DNA of 48,155 bases from JBBPYR01 sp038199755 (GCA_038199755.1 JBBPYR010000107.1:1-48155), one strand, 5' to 3'. Positions 1 through 8,765 are shown, numbered from the stretch's first letter. Numbers and translations: made by a program. The notes: generated by a model from the sequence alone, not told the origin.

Positions 1-116
1 TCGTGTATGGTATTCACGGTCTGACTCCTAAGCATGGCTGTTCTCCTAGAGATATTCTTGAGTTTGATTTTCTCTAGCTTACAGCCTTCTTGGGGGTTGG
101 TCAATTCTTCACCGGC

Positions 117-389
117 TCAGTATACCATCGTCGTTAATAGTGTACAAAACACGTAATCATGGTCCTCCCACAATTCACCAGCCAGACGCTTCGCCTCTTC
201 ATGTTTGAGGCGATGCTGCTTAAGAGCTTCAAGAGCGAACTTAGCTATCACAATGTGCCTCTGACCGCTTTTCGTTTTCGGCTCCGACTCTATATAGAGG
301 TCGCCTTTATCTTTGCCCATCTGAGTAGGAAGGCGACTTAAAGTGCGCCGCACCTGTAGCGTGCCATCATTGAAGTTAATGTCTAGCCA
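117..389 (-). pseudogene. Tyrosine recombinase (phage integrase) fragment
   Basis: The minus-strand frame encodes a stretch typical of the start of an integrase catalytic domain: a W-x-D-I/D-I core, a strand reading TLQVRRTL, then EPKTKSGQRHIVI and a helix around ALKQHRLKH. These correspond to the segment carrying the first catalytic Arg region in phage-type integrases. The frame ends at WEDHDYVFCT, so the HxxR and Tyr part of the active site is missing. Similarity stops at the Trp codon near 387-389, exactly where the plus-strand gene at 379 begins. No N-terminal core-binding domain is present. It is a remnant without activity; it probably marks a past insertion and deletion. I am fairly sure of the family and sure that it is incomplete. 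Confidence 0.7.
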
Positions 390-969
390 AGAAGATATGG
401 ATGCAGTATATGAGCTATCCAAACGAGTCATAGGTAACACAATGAATGCAGCGACACGGCGAGCATGGCTCAATGCTAACCCAGAAACCTGCTTTGTGGT
501 AAAGCACAATAAAGAAGTCGTAGCGTTCTTTCATCTTCTCCCCATAGAGCATAAACGCCTCATGGAATTTATGGATGGCAAGATTAGAGAATGGGATATT
601 ACAGGAGAAGACGTAGAACAGTTTGTGCCAAGAAGACCACTAGAATGCCTTGCAATTGTCGCCAGTGAGCCAGAGGTGGACGAAACCACACGAATGCATT
701 ACATGCTCGTGCTTTTAAGAGGGTTGGCAAACAAGCTAGAAGATTTAGGACGCAGGGGCATAACCATCAGAAAAATCTATGCCACGAGTGAAACTCCATC
801 AGGCATAGCAATGGCCATGCATATAGGAATGCAGGAAACGCCCCCAAGAGTAGGCAAACGTATACGGTTTGAGCTAGATGTAAAGGAGGAAGCACCATCA
901 TTTTTAGTCAAAAGATACCTAGAGAGCCTAAAGGAATGGCAAAAGAAAAGCAAACAACCAGTAGCATAA
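379..969 (+). CDS. GNAT-like domain protein, probably lacking its N-terminal part
   Basis: A 196-residue frame from ATG 379. I do not recognise it as a named family, but the pattern fits a GNAT acetyltransferase fold: strands around CFVVKHNKEVVAFFHLLPI, then ECLAIVASEPEV, a long helix LLRGLANKLEDLGRRG, and IRKIYATSETPSGIAMAMHIGM in the usual beta5-alpha4 position. The start lies at a junction with an integrase fragment on the other strand and has no good ribosome binding site, so this is likely the C-terminal domain of a longer protein (for example a DNA-binding regulator) that lost its N-terminus. Codon use is intact to the stop. The alternative is an intact short gene starting here. Confidence 0.5.
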   Translation: MSSQEDMDAVYELSKRVIGNTMNAATRRAWLNANPETCFVVKHNKEVVAFFHLLPIEHKRLMEFMDGKIREWDITGEDVEQFVPRRPLECLAIVASEPEVDETTRMHYMLVLLRGLANKLEDLGRRGITIRKIYATSETPSGIAMAMHIGMQETPPRVGKRIRFELDVKEEAPSFLVKRYLESLKEWQKKSKQPVA

Positions 970-1283
970 AACACTAAACAGAAGCCATTAACCCTCTTCA
1001 TAGACACCATTCTAATAAAAAAGAAGTACTCAGGCATAATAGGAATTGAGTGTTTCTTTTTATAGTAGCCCCATCCCGAATGGATTATATAAAAATGTAC
1101 AAGGGGAACAAGAGCATACTGAAAGCAAAACTGCTGTAACACAGTCAGTTGTTCACAAACTTATTGCTCGCATAAAGACAGTTATGATAATCTGAACGCA
1201 GAGTTTGTTTATAATCCTGAGAATGATAACAGGAAGAGGAACCAATATAAACGAGGCAATATGCAAGAGGGAAAGAGAAAATC
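970..1283. other. Gene-free stretch
   Basis: AT-rich, with no convincing reading frame on either strand and no clear hairpin. The last 20 bases supply a purine-rich ribosome binding site (gagggaaagag) for the gene at 1284. Confidence 0.4.
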
Positions 1284-1595
1284 ATGAACTACCATGAAGA
1301 ACAGATACAAGGAAATCTTGATGAACGAGGTCAGGCGACTGAAGAAGAATTTCTGATGCTACTTGCTCTCTATTTAGGATGGGCAATGCATGACAACCTT
1401 GAGCCAGTTTTGCATGTCTTTACCAATAACAGGGATGTATGGTTTCAAGACACACGCCTTGCATTCGAGACATATCAAAATTGGGTTGAACGATATAACT
1501 CAGCAAGGCTATATATCGAGTTGTACATTAATCGGGAAAACGATGAAATGGAACATGAGGACTGTCTACTTTCACACGGAGATTTTCCTATGTAA
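1284..1595 (+). CDS. Hypothetical acidic protein, 103 aa
   Basis: Not recognised. An ATG at 1284 follows a purine-rich GAGGGAAAGAG at a workable distance. The protein is acidic, with a predicted helical core (EEEFLMLLALYLGWAMHDNLEPVLHVF) and an aromatic C-terminal half (VWFQDTRLAFETYQNWVERY). There is no signal peptide, membrane span or cysteine motif. It stands alone between the recombination remnants and the restriction-modification genes, which suggests accessory origin. Composition is coding-like, but a second overlapping frame is open in the same stretch, so the call is moderate. Confidence 0.45.
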   Translation: MNYHEEQIQGNLDERGQATEEEFLMLLALYLGWAMHDNLEPVLHVFTNNRDVWFQDTRLAFETYQNWVERYNSARLYIELYINRENDEMEHEDCLLSHGDFPM

Positions 1596-1909
1596 GCTAC
1601 AACTGCCAGGTTTGCCAGATATTCTATACAACCTCTTCAATGATTTTAGTTGACTGGGACAGTTTAACATAGAACTTAAAAAATTCCTCGAATGGGCAAC
1701 AAAGGTCCTTCCATCACAATAACAAGTGATTTTGCATCAACTTCTACGCCAAAGTTTACATCCATGATAGGAAATTCAGTATTGTATATCAGGTCCGATA
1801 TCAGAATACAGCTAAATCGGTGTTCTTGACACTACTATATTTCCAAATCTACTTTGTTAAGAATGAGCCTGCTATAGAGGCCACCTCATTTCCTGAGTAT
1901 GAGCTGCTT
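1596..1909. other. Gene-free stretch with shredded open frames
   Basis: No complete gene. Short start-less coding-like shreds are visible on the plus strand, including an open frame of about 63 codons from 1731 that runs to a stop at 1922 inside the 3' end of the neighbouring restriction gene. It may be the trace of a decayed gene; I could not identify it. Confidence 0.3.
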
Positions 1910-3121
1910 TCAATGGTTATCTAGATATTCTTGCTTTAAACGGATGAGAGACAGAAAATCGCTTACAGACAGTGCTTCTTTGCGTTGTGCCTCCGTGTAC
2001 GTTCCTTCAAGGAGTCTGTGCGGGATGACCAGCGTTACCTTCTGCTGTTTCATCTCGTTTGTTTGATCGGTAGAAATGCCCGGCTCTAGTGTGCATAAAT
2101 GCTTATTGGGTATTCTATTAGCTTCGGTCAAGATTTGTCGCCATCGGTCCTTGGCTGTTGCTTTTAAAGCCAGCATCGTCAGATAATTGCTGTTAAAATC
2201 AGGATTATGATATGCTCTTTTACTAGGAAACAGGATATCTGGCTTATTTTTACCTTCAGTTTGTGCCTGCGGTGTGTATCTAATTTCACATGCATCCAGT
2301 AGAGCTTGTATATGATTCTGAAGCGCATATCCCATTCGAGATTTTCTTCTGTTCTGGACTGAGAGAGAATACTTGATAAAATCGTCAACGCTTTCAAAGC
2401 CTTTATCCAGCTTCACTTGTACCACTGTTCTTTCAAGTGCTCTAAAGAGTTCTTCTTCTCTTTGAAGCCACTTCAGCAACGTTTCATCGGGGTCGGACAG
2501 GCTTACCTCAATTTCTTCACGTGCAAGCCTAGACAGCTCAATGGTTTTGGGGAATGTCATACCAAATTTTTGTGCTACCAGTTCCTCATCAGTTCTTCTT
2601 GCAGGTAAAGCAAAGTCTATACCAAGTTCGATTAAAATCAGTGATGCAATGGACTCAAGCTCATGCTCATTCAGATCATGAGTTGAAATTAGCTTCAGTT
2701 GTGACGTTGTGTTTTTTAGTTCAAGTAGCATGCTAGCTGCACGTAGCCAGCTAGAATTTGCTTGAAATATAAGCCCGTAAATGTCTTCTTGTCCTTTGAT
2801 CCTAGAGATAATCAGTATATCTCCCGGGTCAGCGCATTGCAAAAAATTGCCAGTATAATAGAGACGCCATTCGCTCCTGTGAGTTCGCATTGCCCCTTTA
2901 GCACGGGCATCATAGAATGTATAGTCTCCTTCATCTTGAACTGATTCTTGATTGTCTGCGAAATAGTGCCATTTAATATGTCCTGTGACAGCTTCTGAAG
3001 TTCCGAAGAATTTTTTTAGTGTTTCACTTCCATTAATTTCATGTTGATGTGATCCACTTGGTAGATCCACTTGTGTCAGTTCTTTGTAAGCAACCGCTGT
3101 AAACACATCCGCAAGATTCAT
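1910..3121 (-). CDS. EcoRII-type restriction endonuclease
   Basis: Type IIE restriction enzyme predicted to cut at CCWGG. Length is 403 residues, against 404 for EcoRII as I recall it. The N-terminal half (about 1-170) corresponds to the effector DNA-binding domain, followed by a linker and the catalytic domain from about residue 255. Active-site residues are in EcoRII spacing: Asp295 in PDILFPS, Tyr304, Lys320 and Arg326 (LALKATAKDRWRQ), matching D299, Y308, K324 and R330 of EcoRII with a constant offset of four. The start is preceded by AAGGCGG. It lies 101 bp downstream of its methyltransferase on the same strand, so modification is transcribed first. The frame is complete; the enzyme should be active. 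Confidence 0.9.
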   Translation of the reverse strand: MNLADVFTAVAYKELTQVDLPSGSHQHEINGSETLKKFFGTSEAVTGHIKWHYFADNQESVQDEGDYTFYDARAKGAMRTHRSEWRLYYTGNFLQCADPGDILIISRIKGQEDIYGLIFQANSSWLRAASMLLELKNTTSQLKLISTHDLNEHELESIASLILIELGIDFALPARRTDEELVAQKFGMTFPKTIELSRLAREEIEVSLSDPDETLLKWLQREEELFRALERTVVQVKLDKGFESVDDFIKYSLSVQNRRKSRMGYALQNHIQALLDACEIRYTPQAQTEGKNKPDILFPSKRAYHNPDFNSNYLTMLALKATAKDRWRQILTEANRIPNKHLCTLEPGISTDQTNEMKQQKVTLVIPHRLLEGTYTEAQRKEALSVSDFLSLIRLKQEYLDNH

Positions 3122-3222
3122 CTGACCGCCTTATACTCATAGTTTAAAATAGGATAACCATATCACTGGCGCGTAAGCTTGTCTATTGTATCTCTCATAG
3201 GCTAGGAGTATTTTTCTGACCT

Positions 3223-4230
3223 CTACAACGGTTGCATCTGCAACTCGCGTGTCTCTGCTGCTATTTCGCGTGTGTTTTCTGCTCCACCGTAAAGAGTTTG
3301 CACTATCTTCTGCCCCACCGCTCTCACTACAGGAACGACAACCGAATTCCCGAACTGCTTATATGCTCTTGTATCACTGCAAACAATCTTATAGGTATCT
3401 TGATAACCCATTAGTCGAGCACACTCTCTTGGCGTAAGACGACGTGGATTTTTATTTTCTTGAGGTATAAGTATTTCCGCCCCATCCTTATAGTAACGAG
3501 CACTTAATGTACGAGATACGCCATCTAAATCTACAAGCCCATAACCAAACCCATTCCCTTTAGCCTTATGCTTGGCCGCGTAGTTTTGAAGATACGTCCA
3601 GAGATGATCTGACAATGTATACTTATCATCTACCTCATCCTCAAGTATGTCCCTGAATCTTGGTTGAAGATCAGGTAGTTCAGGAAACTCAAAATCATGC
3701 GGCTCTCTGAAACCAACGATGTATATTCTTTCCCGATGCTGAGGAACCACAGTTCTAGCATCTATAATTTTAAAAAACACATGGTAGCCAAGCTCCTCCC
3801 TGAGTGTACGCTCAATTACCTCAAAGGTCCTACCTTTATCATGGTTCTTCAGGTTCTTTACATTTTCAAGCAGGAAAGCCTTTGGTCTCTTTTCTTTTAT
3901 TATTCTCACCGCATCGAAGAAAAGAGTACCCTGGGTTGCATGGAGTAATCCGTGCATGTTCCCCAACGCATTATGCTTGGTTACTCCCGCGATGCTAAAA
4001 GGCTGACAGGGAAAGCCCGCAGTTAAGATGTCGTGATCGGGGATACTCTTTTCAGAAATCTTCGTGATGTCGCCCTCGGGCATGTGTCCAAAATTCTGCT
4101 GATATGTTAGCTGTGCATAAGTATCCCATTCAGAAGCCATCACACACTGTCCACCTAATTCGGAGAAGGCAATACGGAAGCCTCCAATACCCGCAAATAA
4201 ATCAATGAACTTGAAATAAGTTTTTTCCAT
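3223..4230 (-). CDS. DNA (cytosine-5) methyltransferase, Dcm/M.EcoRII type
   Basis: 335-residue C5-cytosine methyltransferase that should protect CCWGG sites from the adjacent EcoRII-like nuclease. All main motifs are in order: I (FIDLFAGIGGFR, residues 8-19), IV with catalytic Cys75 (GFPCQPFS), VI (ENVKNL, 122-127), VIII (QHRERIYIVGF), IX (RRLTPRECARLMGY) and X (YKQFGNSVVVPVV). The target-recognition stretch GNGFGYG plus SRTLSARYYKDGAEILI resembles E. coli Dcm closely, which supports the same target. It is shorter than Dcm because it lacks the roughly 80-residue N-terminal extension. No vsr-like gene lies nearby. The ribosome binding site is weak (GTAGGG, 4 bases before ATG). Confidence 0.92.
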   Translation of the reverse strand: MEKTYFKFIDLFAGIGGFRIAFSELGGQCVMASEWDTYAQLTYQQNFGHMPEGDITKISEKSIPDHDILTAGFPCQPFSIAGVTKHNALGNMHGLLHATQGTLFFDAVRIIKEKRPKAFLLENVKNLKNHDKGRTFEVIERTLREELGYHVFFKIIDARTVVPQHRERIYIVGFREPHDFEFPELPDLQPRFRDILEDEVDDKYTLSDHLWTYLQNYAAKHKAKGNGFGYGLVDLDGVSRTLSARYYKDGAEILIPQENKNPRRLTPRECARLMGYQDTYKIVCSDTRAYKQFGNSVVVPVVRAVGQKIVQTLYGGAENTREIAAETRELQMQPL

Positions 4231-4670
4231 CGTACCCTACTTTTACTCTTGAGGAACATTCTTCCACATTCAAAGCCCCATTTTATAATTCTATGATGAA
4301 GAAATGCTCCTTTAGCTGCAAATAACAATTAAGAACATAAGGACTAATTAGTATCTGTGTTAATCATACATTGAAACGAACTCTTTGACAAGCAGACGGT
4401 GATAAGTAGAAAAATCTTTCAAAATCTCACCTTAGTTTCTATTAAGAGCATAAGTGTTTAGAGTCTACCAGACCTATCGTACTTCTAAAGTTTCTACTGG
4501 TAGGAGGAGAGATCACATAAAGCTATTGTCTGAAAAACAACGATATCAAGCGTAAAAATCGAAAATACGAAATAATATGTTTGATTTAGGGGTCATGACT
4601 GTTGTACTATCAGCATAAGTCGTGCCTATAATCCCTGTTCATAACAATAGCGAAGAAAGCAATTATCACC
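4231..4670. other. Gene-free AT-rich spacer between divergent genes
   Basis: About 440 bp between the methyltransferase and the sigma-factor gene, presumably holding promoters for both. A TATAAT at 4627-4632 faces the sigma gene, with TTGTAC 19 bases upstream, a poor spacing. An orphan GGAGGAG near 4502 precedes no start codon. No reading frame is convincing. Confidence 0.3.
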
Positions 4671-4709
4671 ATGTATCGTAAACAGCATGTAAAGAACAAT
4701 CACATATGA
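4671..4709 (+). CDS. Tiny leader ORF overlapping the sigma-factor start
   Basis: A 12-codon frame (MYRKQHVKNNHI) whose TGA stop overlaps the ATG of the downstream sigma gene as ATGA. The sigma gene has no ribosome binding site of its own, so it may be translated by re-initiation after this leader. The leader's own upstream sequence (AGAAAG) is only weakly Shine-Dalgarno-like. It could be chance. Confidence 0.35.
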   Translation: MYRKQHVKNNHI

Positions 4710-5287
4710 TACCCGATGAGGTCTCTCTGGCCTTAATCAAACTTTATGAAAAGTTCCGTAAGCCAATTCACTCCTATATGTACAGTCTGTTTGGCAATCA
4801 GGAAGACGCAGACGATTTAACACAGGAGGTATTTATACATGCGTGTAACTCTTGGAACAGTATTTATAAGGGAAGACATGCTTCTCTCTGGTTATATAGC
4901 ATAGCTACGACTCTCTGTATCGAACGACTACGCAGACAGAAATCCCCCCAGTTTCCAACAGAACAGAATAGCAATGAGGATAGTAGTGAAGGAAGTCTCA
5001 AAGAGAATAATTTATCCTTACTCTCTTTTCATGTAGATTTTTGCGACAGCATCAAAAAAGAGAGTATCCAACAAGCACTTATGAGCATCCCTTATGAATA
5101 CGCCATTATACTCATACTTAACGTATCTCAAAAAATGTCTTATCAGGAAGTGGCAGCGATTATGGGTATCTCTCCAGGTACAGCCGCAACCAATATACAA
5201 CAGGCAAAAAAACTGTTTTTGAACCAATATCATCGTGTTATTGCTGACAAAATTAAAACAGGCAAATCGACTGATGAGAACCAATAG
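4706..5287 (+). CDS. ECF-type RNA polymerase sigma factor
   Basis: 193-residue sigma-70 family protein with only regions 2 and 4. Region 2 (about residues 10-75) has the -10 recognition and core-binding helix DADDLTQEVFIHA followed by aromatic ASLWLYSIA. Region 4 (about 125-180) has the helix-turn-helix MSYQEVAAIMGISPGTAATNIQQAK, which would read the -35 element. A low-complexity Ser/Glu/Asn linker joins them. No anti-sigma gene is next to it, so its signal input is not evident. The start overlaps a short upstream ORF. Base composition is AT-richer than the core genes to the right, in keeping with the accessory stretch. Confidence 0.85.
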   Translation: MIPDEVSLALIKLYEKFRKPIHSYMYSLFGNQEDADDLTQEVFIHACNSWNSIYKGRHASLWLYSIATTLCIERLRRQKSPQFPTEQNSNEDSSEGSLKENNLSLLSFHVDFCDSIKKESIQQALMSIPYEYAIILILNVSQKMSYQEVAAIMGISPGTAATNIQQAKKLFLNQYHRVIADKIKTGKSTDENQ

Positions 5288-5378
5288 TGAGCAAATATTA
5301 AATACAATTTATTTCAAATAGCTGAGATACAAAGCTTAGTAGTTCCTGACAAACAAAGTAGAAGTAATTTAAGCGTAA

Positions 5379-5744
5379 GCGGCTATTGCCTTGGCGAAGG
5401 CCTACATTCGTCCAGGAGGACTCGTCTGGCTGCCCTACGCCTTTTATAACAGCACGGCGATGGTGGGATTTACCGAACTGGCATACGAACCAGAGAGTTT
5501 GGACAACTACTGGATATACCATTTCTTTATCGACCACCGCTACCAGCGGCAAGGATATGGAAAAGAAGCACTCCACCTCTTTCTTCAGTTCATCAGGGAC
5601 CATCATCCTCAGTGTCGAGTACTGCAACTCACCGTCCATCCAGAAAATGAATATGCCCAGCACCTCTACACCGACTCTGGCTTTCAACCAACGGGGGCCG
5701 TCTTGAGCAGTGAAGCGGTGTATCAGCTATCCCTGAACTCTTAA
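5379..5744 (+). pseudogene. GNAT acetyltransferase, N-terminally truncated
   Basis: The frame encodes the C-terminal two thirds of a GNAT acetyltransferase: PYAFYNSTAMVGFTELAYE, YWIYHFFIDHRYQRQGYGKEAL (acetyl-CoA binding motif A, Q/R-x-x-G-x-G/A) and LTVHPENEYAQHLYTDSGFQPTG (motif B). Similarity appears to continue upstream of the first usable start (TTG 5391) as far as an in-frame TAA at 5376-5378, and the first roughly 50 residues expected for the family are absent. No ribosome binding site precedes the TTG. I read it as the remnant of a spermidine-acetyltransferase-like gene, though a short functional protein cannot be excluded. Confidence 0.6.
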
Positions 5745-5766
5745 GGCATCAAGATGGCTTTTCCCC

Positions 5767-5807
5767 TTGACATGCCCCGTATTTCTGCCTATACTCAATA
5801 TATGAGT
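5767..5807 (+). promoter_or_regulatory. Consensus promoter with overlapping palindromic operator, no gene behind it
   Basis: TTGACA at 5767-5772, a 17-base spacer and TATACT at 5790-5795 form a near-perfect sigma-A promoter on the plus strand. The inverted repeat ACTCA-N5-TGAGT (5793-5807) overlaps its -10 and start point. The only frames behind it stop after a few codons, and the next gene is convergent. A hairpin (AAGCTC/GAGCTT, near 5877-5896) and a T-rich tract follow, so a short transcript is possible. The palindrome recurs before the xdhC-like gene at 21511. Confidence 0.5.
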
Positions 5808-5943
5808 ACTCACTAATTAATTAATGTCCCTCCGGCAGAATTAGCTCTTCATCGTCAGGACAATCTTAATTATTCAAGCTCAGTGCAGCGAGCTTCAGGA
5901 TGAGTACTCTTTTTATTACCAAGGCTTGGTTGGTTACTCTTCG

Positions 5944-6153
5944 CTACTCTTTGCCGATCATCACTTCCGTTGATTTAATGATGGCAGTAACGGTGTCACC
6001 TACGGCGATATTGAGTTCTTGAGTCGAGCCGACTGTAATCGCCGAAACGATCTGCTGACCATCTGGCAACTCAACCACGACCTCGGCCATCACTGCACCG
6101 ATCTTCACACTTTTGACTATCCCCTTCAGCTGGTTGCGCGCACTGATTCTCAT
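5944..6153 (-). CDS. Molybdenum-pterin/molybdate-binding Mop (TOBE) protein
   Basis: Single-domain Mop protein of 69 residues that binds molybdate or tungstate oligomerically in the cytoplasm and buffers it for cofactor synthesis. The start is chosen at the second Met (MRISARNQLKG), the canonical Mop N-terminus, because AAGGA lies just upstream of it; an in-frame ATG at 6171 would add six residues. The family pattern is complete: SARNQLKGIVKSVKIGAVMAEV, then VSAITVGSTQEL and the C-terminal VTAIIKSTEVMI. No transporter gene adjoins it. Confidence 0.9.
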   Translation of the reverse strand: MRISARNQLKGIVKSVKIGAVMAEVVVELPDGQQIVSAITVGSTQELNIAVGDTVTAIIKSTEVMIGKE

Positions 6154-6422
6154 ACTTTCTTGTCCTTCCATTAATTCTACATCACTACTGCTTCGTATTT
6201 TTTAGTGAATACACACTGTAAATGATACGATGATTTTGCTCTTCGGGTGACAGAGGTGTTCCTTTTGAGGATCAGTGATTTTCCCATTCTCAGCTGCCGC
6301 GCTAATGTCATCATGCTAACACGCGTGCAAGGGTGGTATAGTATGGTTGACAAGAGTCACCAGCATAGACTCCTCCCCCAAACAGCATATCGGTTTCTTT
6401 TAGAGATGGAGCAAAAGGAAGA

Positions 6423-8336
6423 ATGTCAACACAAAGTGGTAAGAATACGACAGCTAGCGATCAGCAGGAGGCCCATCAACGGAGTGAGGCCCGTTTTCGC
6501 GTTCTCCTTGAAAAGACAAAGCACGCTGTAGCTCTTTTCGATCAGCATATGAACATGCACTATATTAGTCCTGCCGTCGAGCAAATCCTCGGCTACGCGC
6601 CCGCTGAATACCGGCAAATGGACAATCGCTACGACCTGATTCATCCAGATGATAAAGAGAAAAGCTTGGCAATTGTTACCGCACTATTGCAAACCCCCAA
6701 TGAAAGTAGTGTGGTTGAACATCGGGTGCTGCATAAAGATGGCACCTATCGCTGGGTAGAGGTGACCTATTCCAACTTCCTTGCAGAGCCCGATGTCGCA
6801 GCATTTGTAGCGAGCTTTCGCGATATTAGCGAGCGAAAACGTGCCGACGAATACCGCCTTGAACTTCTGGCTCGTGAGCAGAAGGCCCTTGCCGAAATAG
6901 AGGAGCAGCGCCACCACTTTTCCTCAGTGTTGATGCAGGCACCAGCGATGATTAACGTCTTTAAGGGGCCAGAGCATGTGTTTGACTTTGTGAATGCAGA
7001 ATTTCTTGCCCTACTCGGTGATCGTCAATTTATCGGTAAAACCATTCGCGAAGCGCAACCTGAACTCGCAGGACAGGGCATCTATGAACTGTTAGACACA
7101 GTATATCAAACGGGCGAGCCAATCTATCTCAAAGAAGTCGAGATATGTGTAGCAACGCCAACCGAAATTTCAGAACGTTATTACAACTTCATGTATCAGC
7201 CCACCCGCAATGCCAGCAGAACTATTGATGGCATTGTCAGTTTTGCTTTTGATGTCACCCAGGAGGTGATGGCACGCCGGAATGTCGAAGAGCGAGAAGA
7301 GCACACCCGCTTCCTGGCCAATGCAATGCCACAACAGGTATGGACCGCGACCCCTGACGGCGCACTCGACTATGTGAATCAGCAGACGGTAGACTACTTT
7401 GAACGCAGTGCTGAAGAGATCGTAGGCGCAGGCTGGCAGAGCTTCATCCATCCTGATGATTTGCTCCCATGTCTGCACACATGGCAACATTCTTTACAAA
7501 CGGGGCATCCCTATCAGATAGAATTTCGCTTGCGCTCAGGCAACGGAACCTACAAATGGCACCTTGGCCGCGCTCTCCCCTTGCTCAATGATGGAAATAT
7601 TGTGAAATGGTTTGGCACGAACACTGATATTGATGAATACAAAAAATTGCAGGCGCAAAAAGATGAGTTTATCAGTATGGCCAGCCACGAGCTTCGCACG
7701 CCCATGACCACGATCAAAGCTTGGACACAGATACAAAAAAAACGCTTTGAAAAACAGGGGATACCAGAGGTTGTTCACTCTTTCACCAGAATGGAAACAC
7801 AGATCAATAAGGTCAACCGACTCATCGCAGACCTACTCGATGTATCCAAAATACAAGTTGGGAAATTGAGTTATGCCACCGATGAAATCGCCCTCAATAC
7901 TATCATCTACGAGAGTGTTGAGACCGCTCAACAGATGAGCTCGACACACACCATTGCCATTCACGGCAAGACCGATAAACATATCATTGGCGATAAAGAC
8001 CGCTTAGAGCAAGTCTTTACTAACCTTTTAACCAATGCGATGAAGTATTCTCCGCATGCCACTACGGTTGACGTGTTTATTGAAACGCTACAAGATAGCG
8101 TACACGTCAAAGTGCAGGATTACGGCATTGGTATTCCCAAAGAATACCAGGACAAGATTTTTGATCGCTTCTATCGCGTTTCGGATAGCGAAAGCCCCCT
8201 CTTCCCAGGCTTAGGGATGGGGTTATACATCGCTTGCGAGATCATCATACGACACGGTGGCAATATCGAAGTGGAGAGTGAAGAGGGCAAGGGATCGCTA
8301 TTTACCGTAATGCTCCCGACAAAAGACGAGCTTTAA
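6423..8336 (+). CDS. Multi-PAS sensor histidine kinase
   Basis: 637-residue soluble histidine kinase with no membrane span. Three PAS/PAC domains are visible: about 20-140 (ending ASFRDISERKRADE), 160-280 (ending VSFAFDVTQEV) and 290-405 (ending FGTNTDIDEYKKLQ). The dimerisation/phosphoacceptor domain has His422 in SMASHELRTPMTT. The ATPase domain has N-box TNLLTNAMKYSP, G1 VQDYGIGIP, F-box IFDRFYR and G2 GLGMGLYI, so the kinase should be active. AAAAGGAAGA directly precedes the ATG. It is convergent with a receiver-only regulator whose gene ends 60 bp away; partnership is possible but not shown. The ligand sensed is unknown. Confidence 0.93.
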   Translation: MSTQSGKNTTASDQQEAHQRSEARFRVLLEKTKHAVALFDQHMNMHYISPAVEQILGYAPAEYRQMDNRYDLIHPDDKEKSLAIVTALLQTPNESSVVEHRVLHKDGTYRWVEVTYSNFLAEPDVAAFVASFRDISERKRADEYRLELLAREQKALAEIEEQRHHFSSVLMQAPAMINVFKGPEHVFDFVNAEFLALLGDRQFIGKTIREAQPELAGQGIYELLDTVYQTGEPIYLKEVEICVATPTEISERYYNFMYQPTRNASRTIDGIVSFAFDVTQEVMARRNVEEREEHTRFLANAMPQQVWTATPDGALDYVNQQTVDYFERSAEEIVGAGWQSFIHPDDLLPCLHTWQHSLQTGHPYQIEFRLRSGNGTYKWHLGRALPLLNDGNIVKWFGTNTDIDEYKKLQAQKDEFISMASHELRTPMTTIKAWTQIQKKRFEKQGIPEVVHSFTRMETQINKVNRLIADLLDVSKIQVGKLSYATDEIALNTIIYESVETAQQMSSTHTIAIHGKTDKHIIGDKDRLEQVFTNLLTNAMKYSPHATTVDVFIETLQDSVHVKVQDYGIGIPKEYQDKIFDRFYRVSDSESPLFPGLGMGLYIACEIIIRHGGNIEVESEEGKGSLFTVMLPTKDEL

Positions 8337-8396
8337 TAAGCATAGGGAAAAGTGAGTGCCGCCTCAAACAAAAGAGAGAATAGCAAAAAGCTGTTC

Positions 8397-8765
8397 TTAT
8401 TCCAAAAAAGGCTTGATGATGCTCAACACATCATCAACCACGAAGGGTTTAGGCATAATGGCGTCGGGGTATATGGACTCAGCCTCTTCCAATTTGTCCA
8501 TCGCGGACATCAGGACGATAATGTGGCGCTGGCGTAGCTGTGGCATGGCGTTGAGTCGTTGACAGAATTCATGCCCACCCATGACTGGCATCATCAGGTC
8601 AAGCAAGACAAGATAGTTTTCCTTCCCCTGAAGTATAGCGAGTGCGTCGCGTCCATTGCGTGCCGTCTCGGTGGCGTATCCCTCGAAATCCAGAATATCT
8701 ACCACCATGTCACGTATAATCGGGTCATCATCTACTACTAACACACGTCGCGGTTTGCTATTCAT
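8397..8765 (-). CDS. Receiver-only response regulator
   Basis: 122-residue CheY-like receiver with no output domain. Acidic pocket Asp12/Asp13, phosphoacceptor Asp56 in LVLLDLMMP, and the conserved Lys in MPKPF are all present. The ATG at 8765 lies inside the last codons of the upstream kinase gene (8-base overlap, ATGAATAG), so the two are translationally coupled and the kinase at 8758-11571 is its likely partner. A GTG at 8771 is an alternative start. Such single-domain regulators usually act by protein contact or as phosphorelay shuttles. Confidence 0.92.
   Translation of the reverse strand: MNSKPRRVLVVDDDPIIRDMVVDILDFEGYATETARNGRDALAILQGKENYLVLLDLMMPVMGGHEFCQRLNAMPQLRQRHIIVLMSAMDKLEEAESIYPDAIMPKPFVVDDVLSIIKPFLE

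Noticed and set aside
1731..1922. Start-less open frame of about 63 codons on the plus strand
   Set aside because: It has no start or ribosome binding site and no family resemblance strong enough to call; kept only as a possible gene trace.
5767..6171. Promoter at 5767 as the mop promoter
   Set aside because: It points along the plus strand, whereas mop is on the minus strand and converges on it.
6247..6531. Open frame overlapping the start of the PAS kinase
   Set aside because: It overlaps the well-supported kinase start and has no coding pattern or ribosome binding site.
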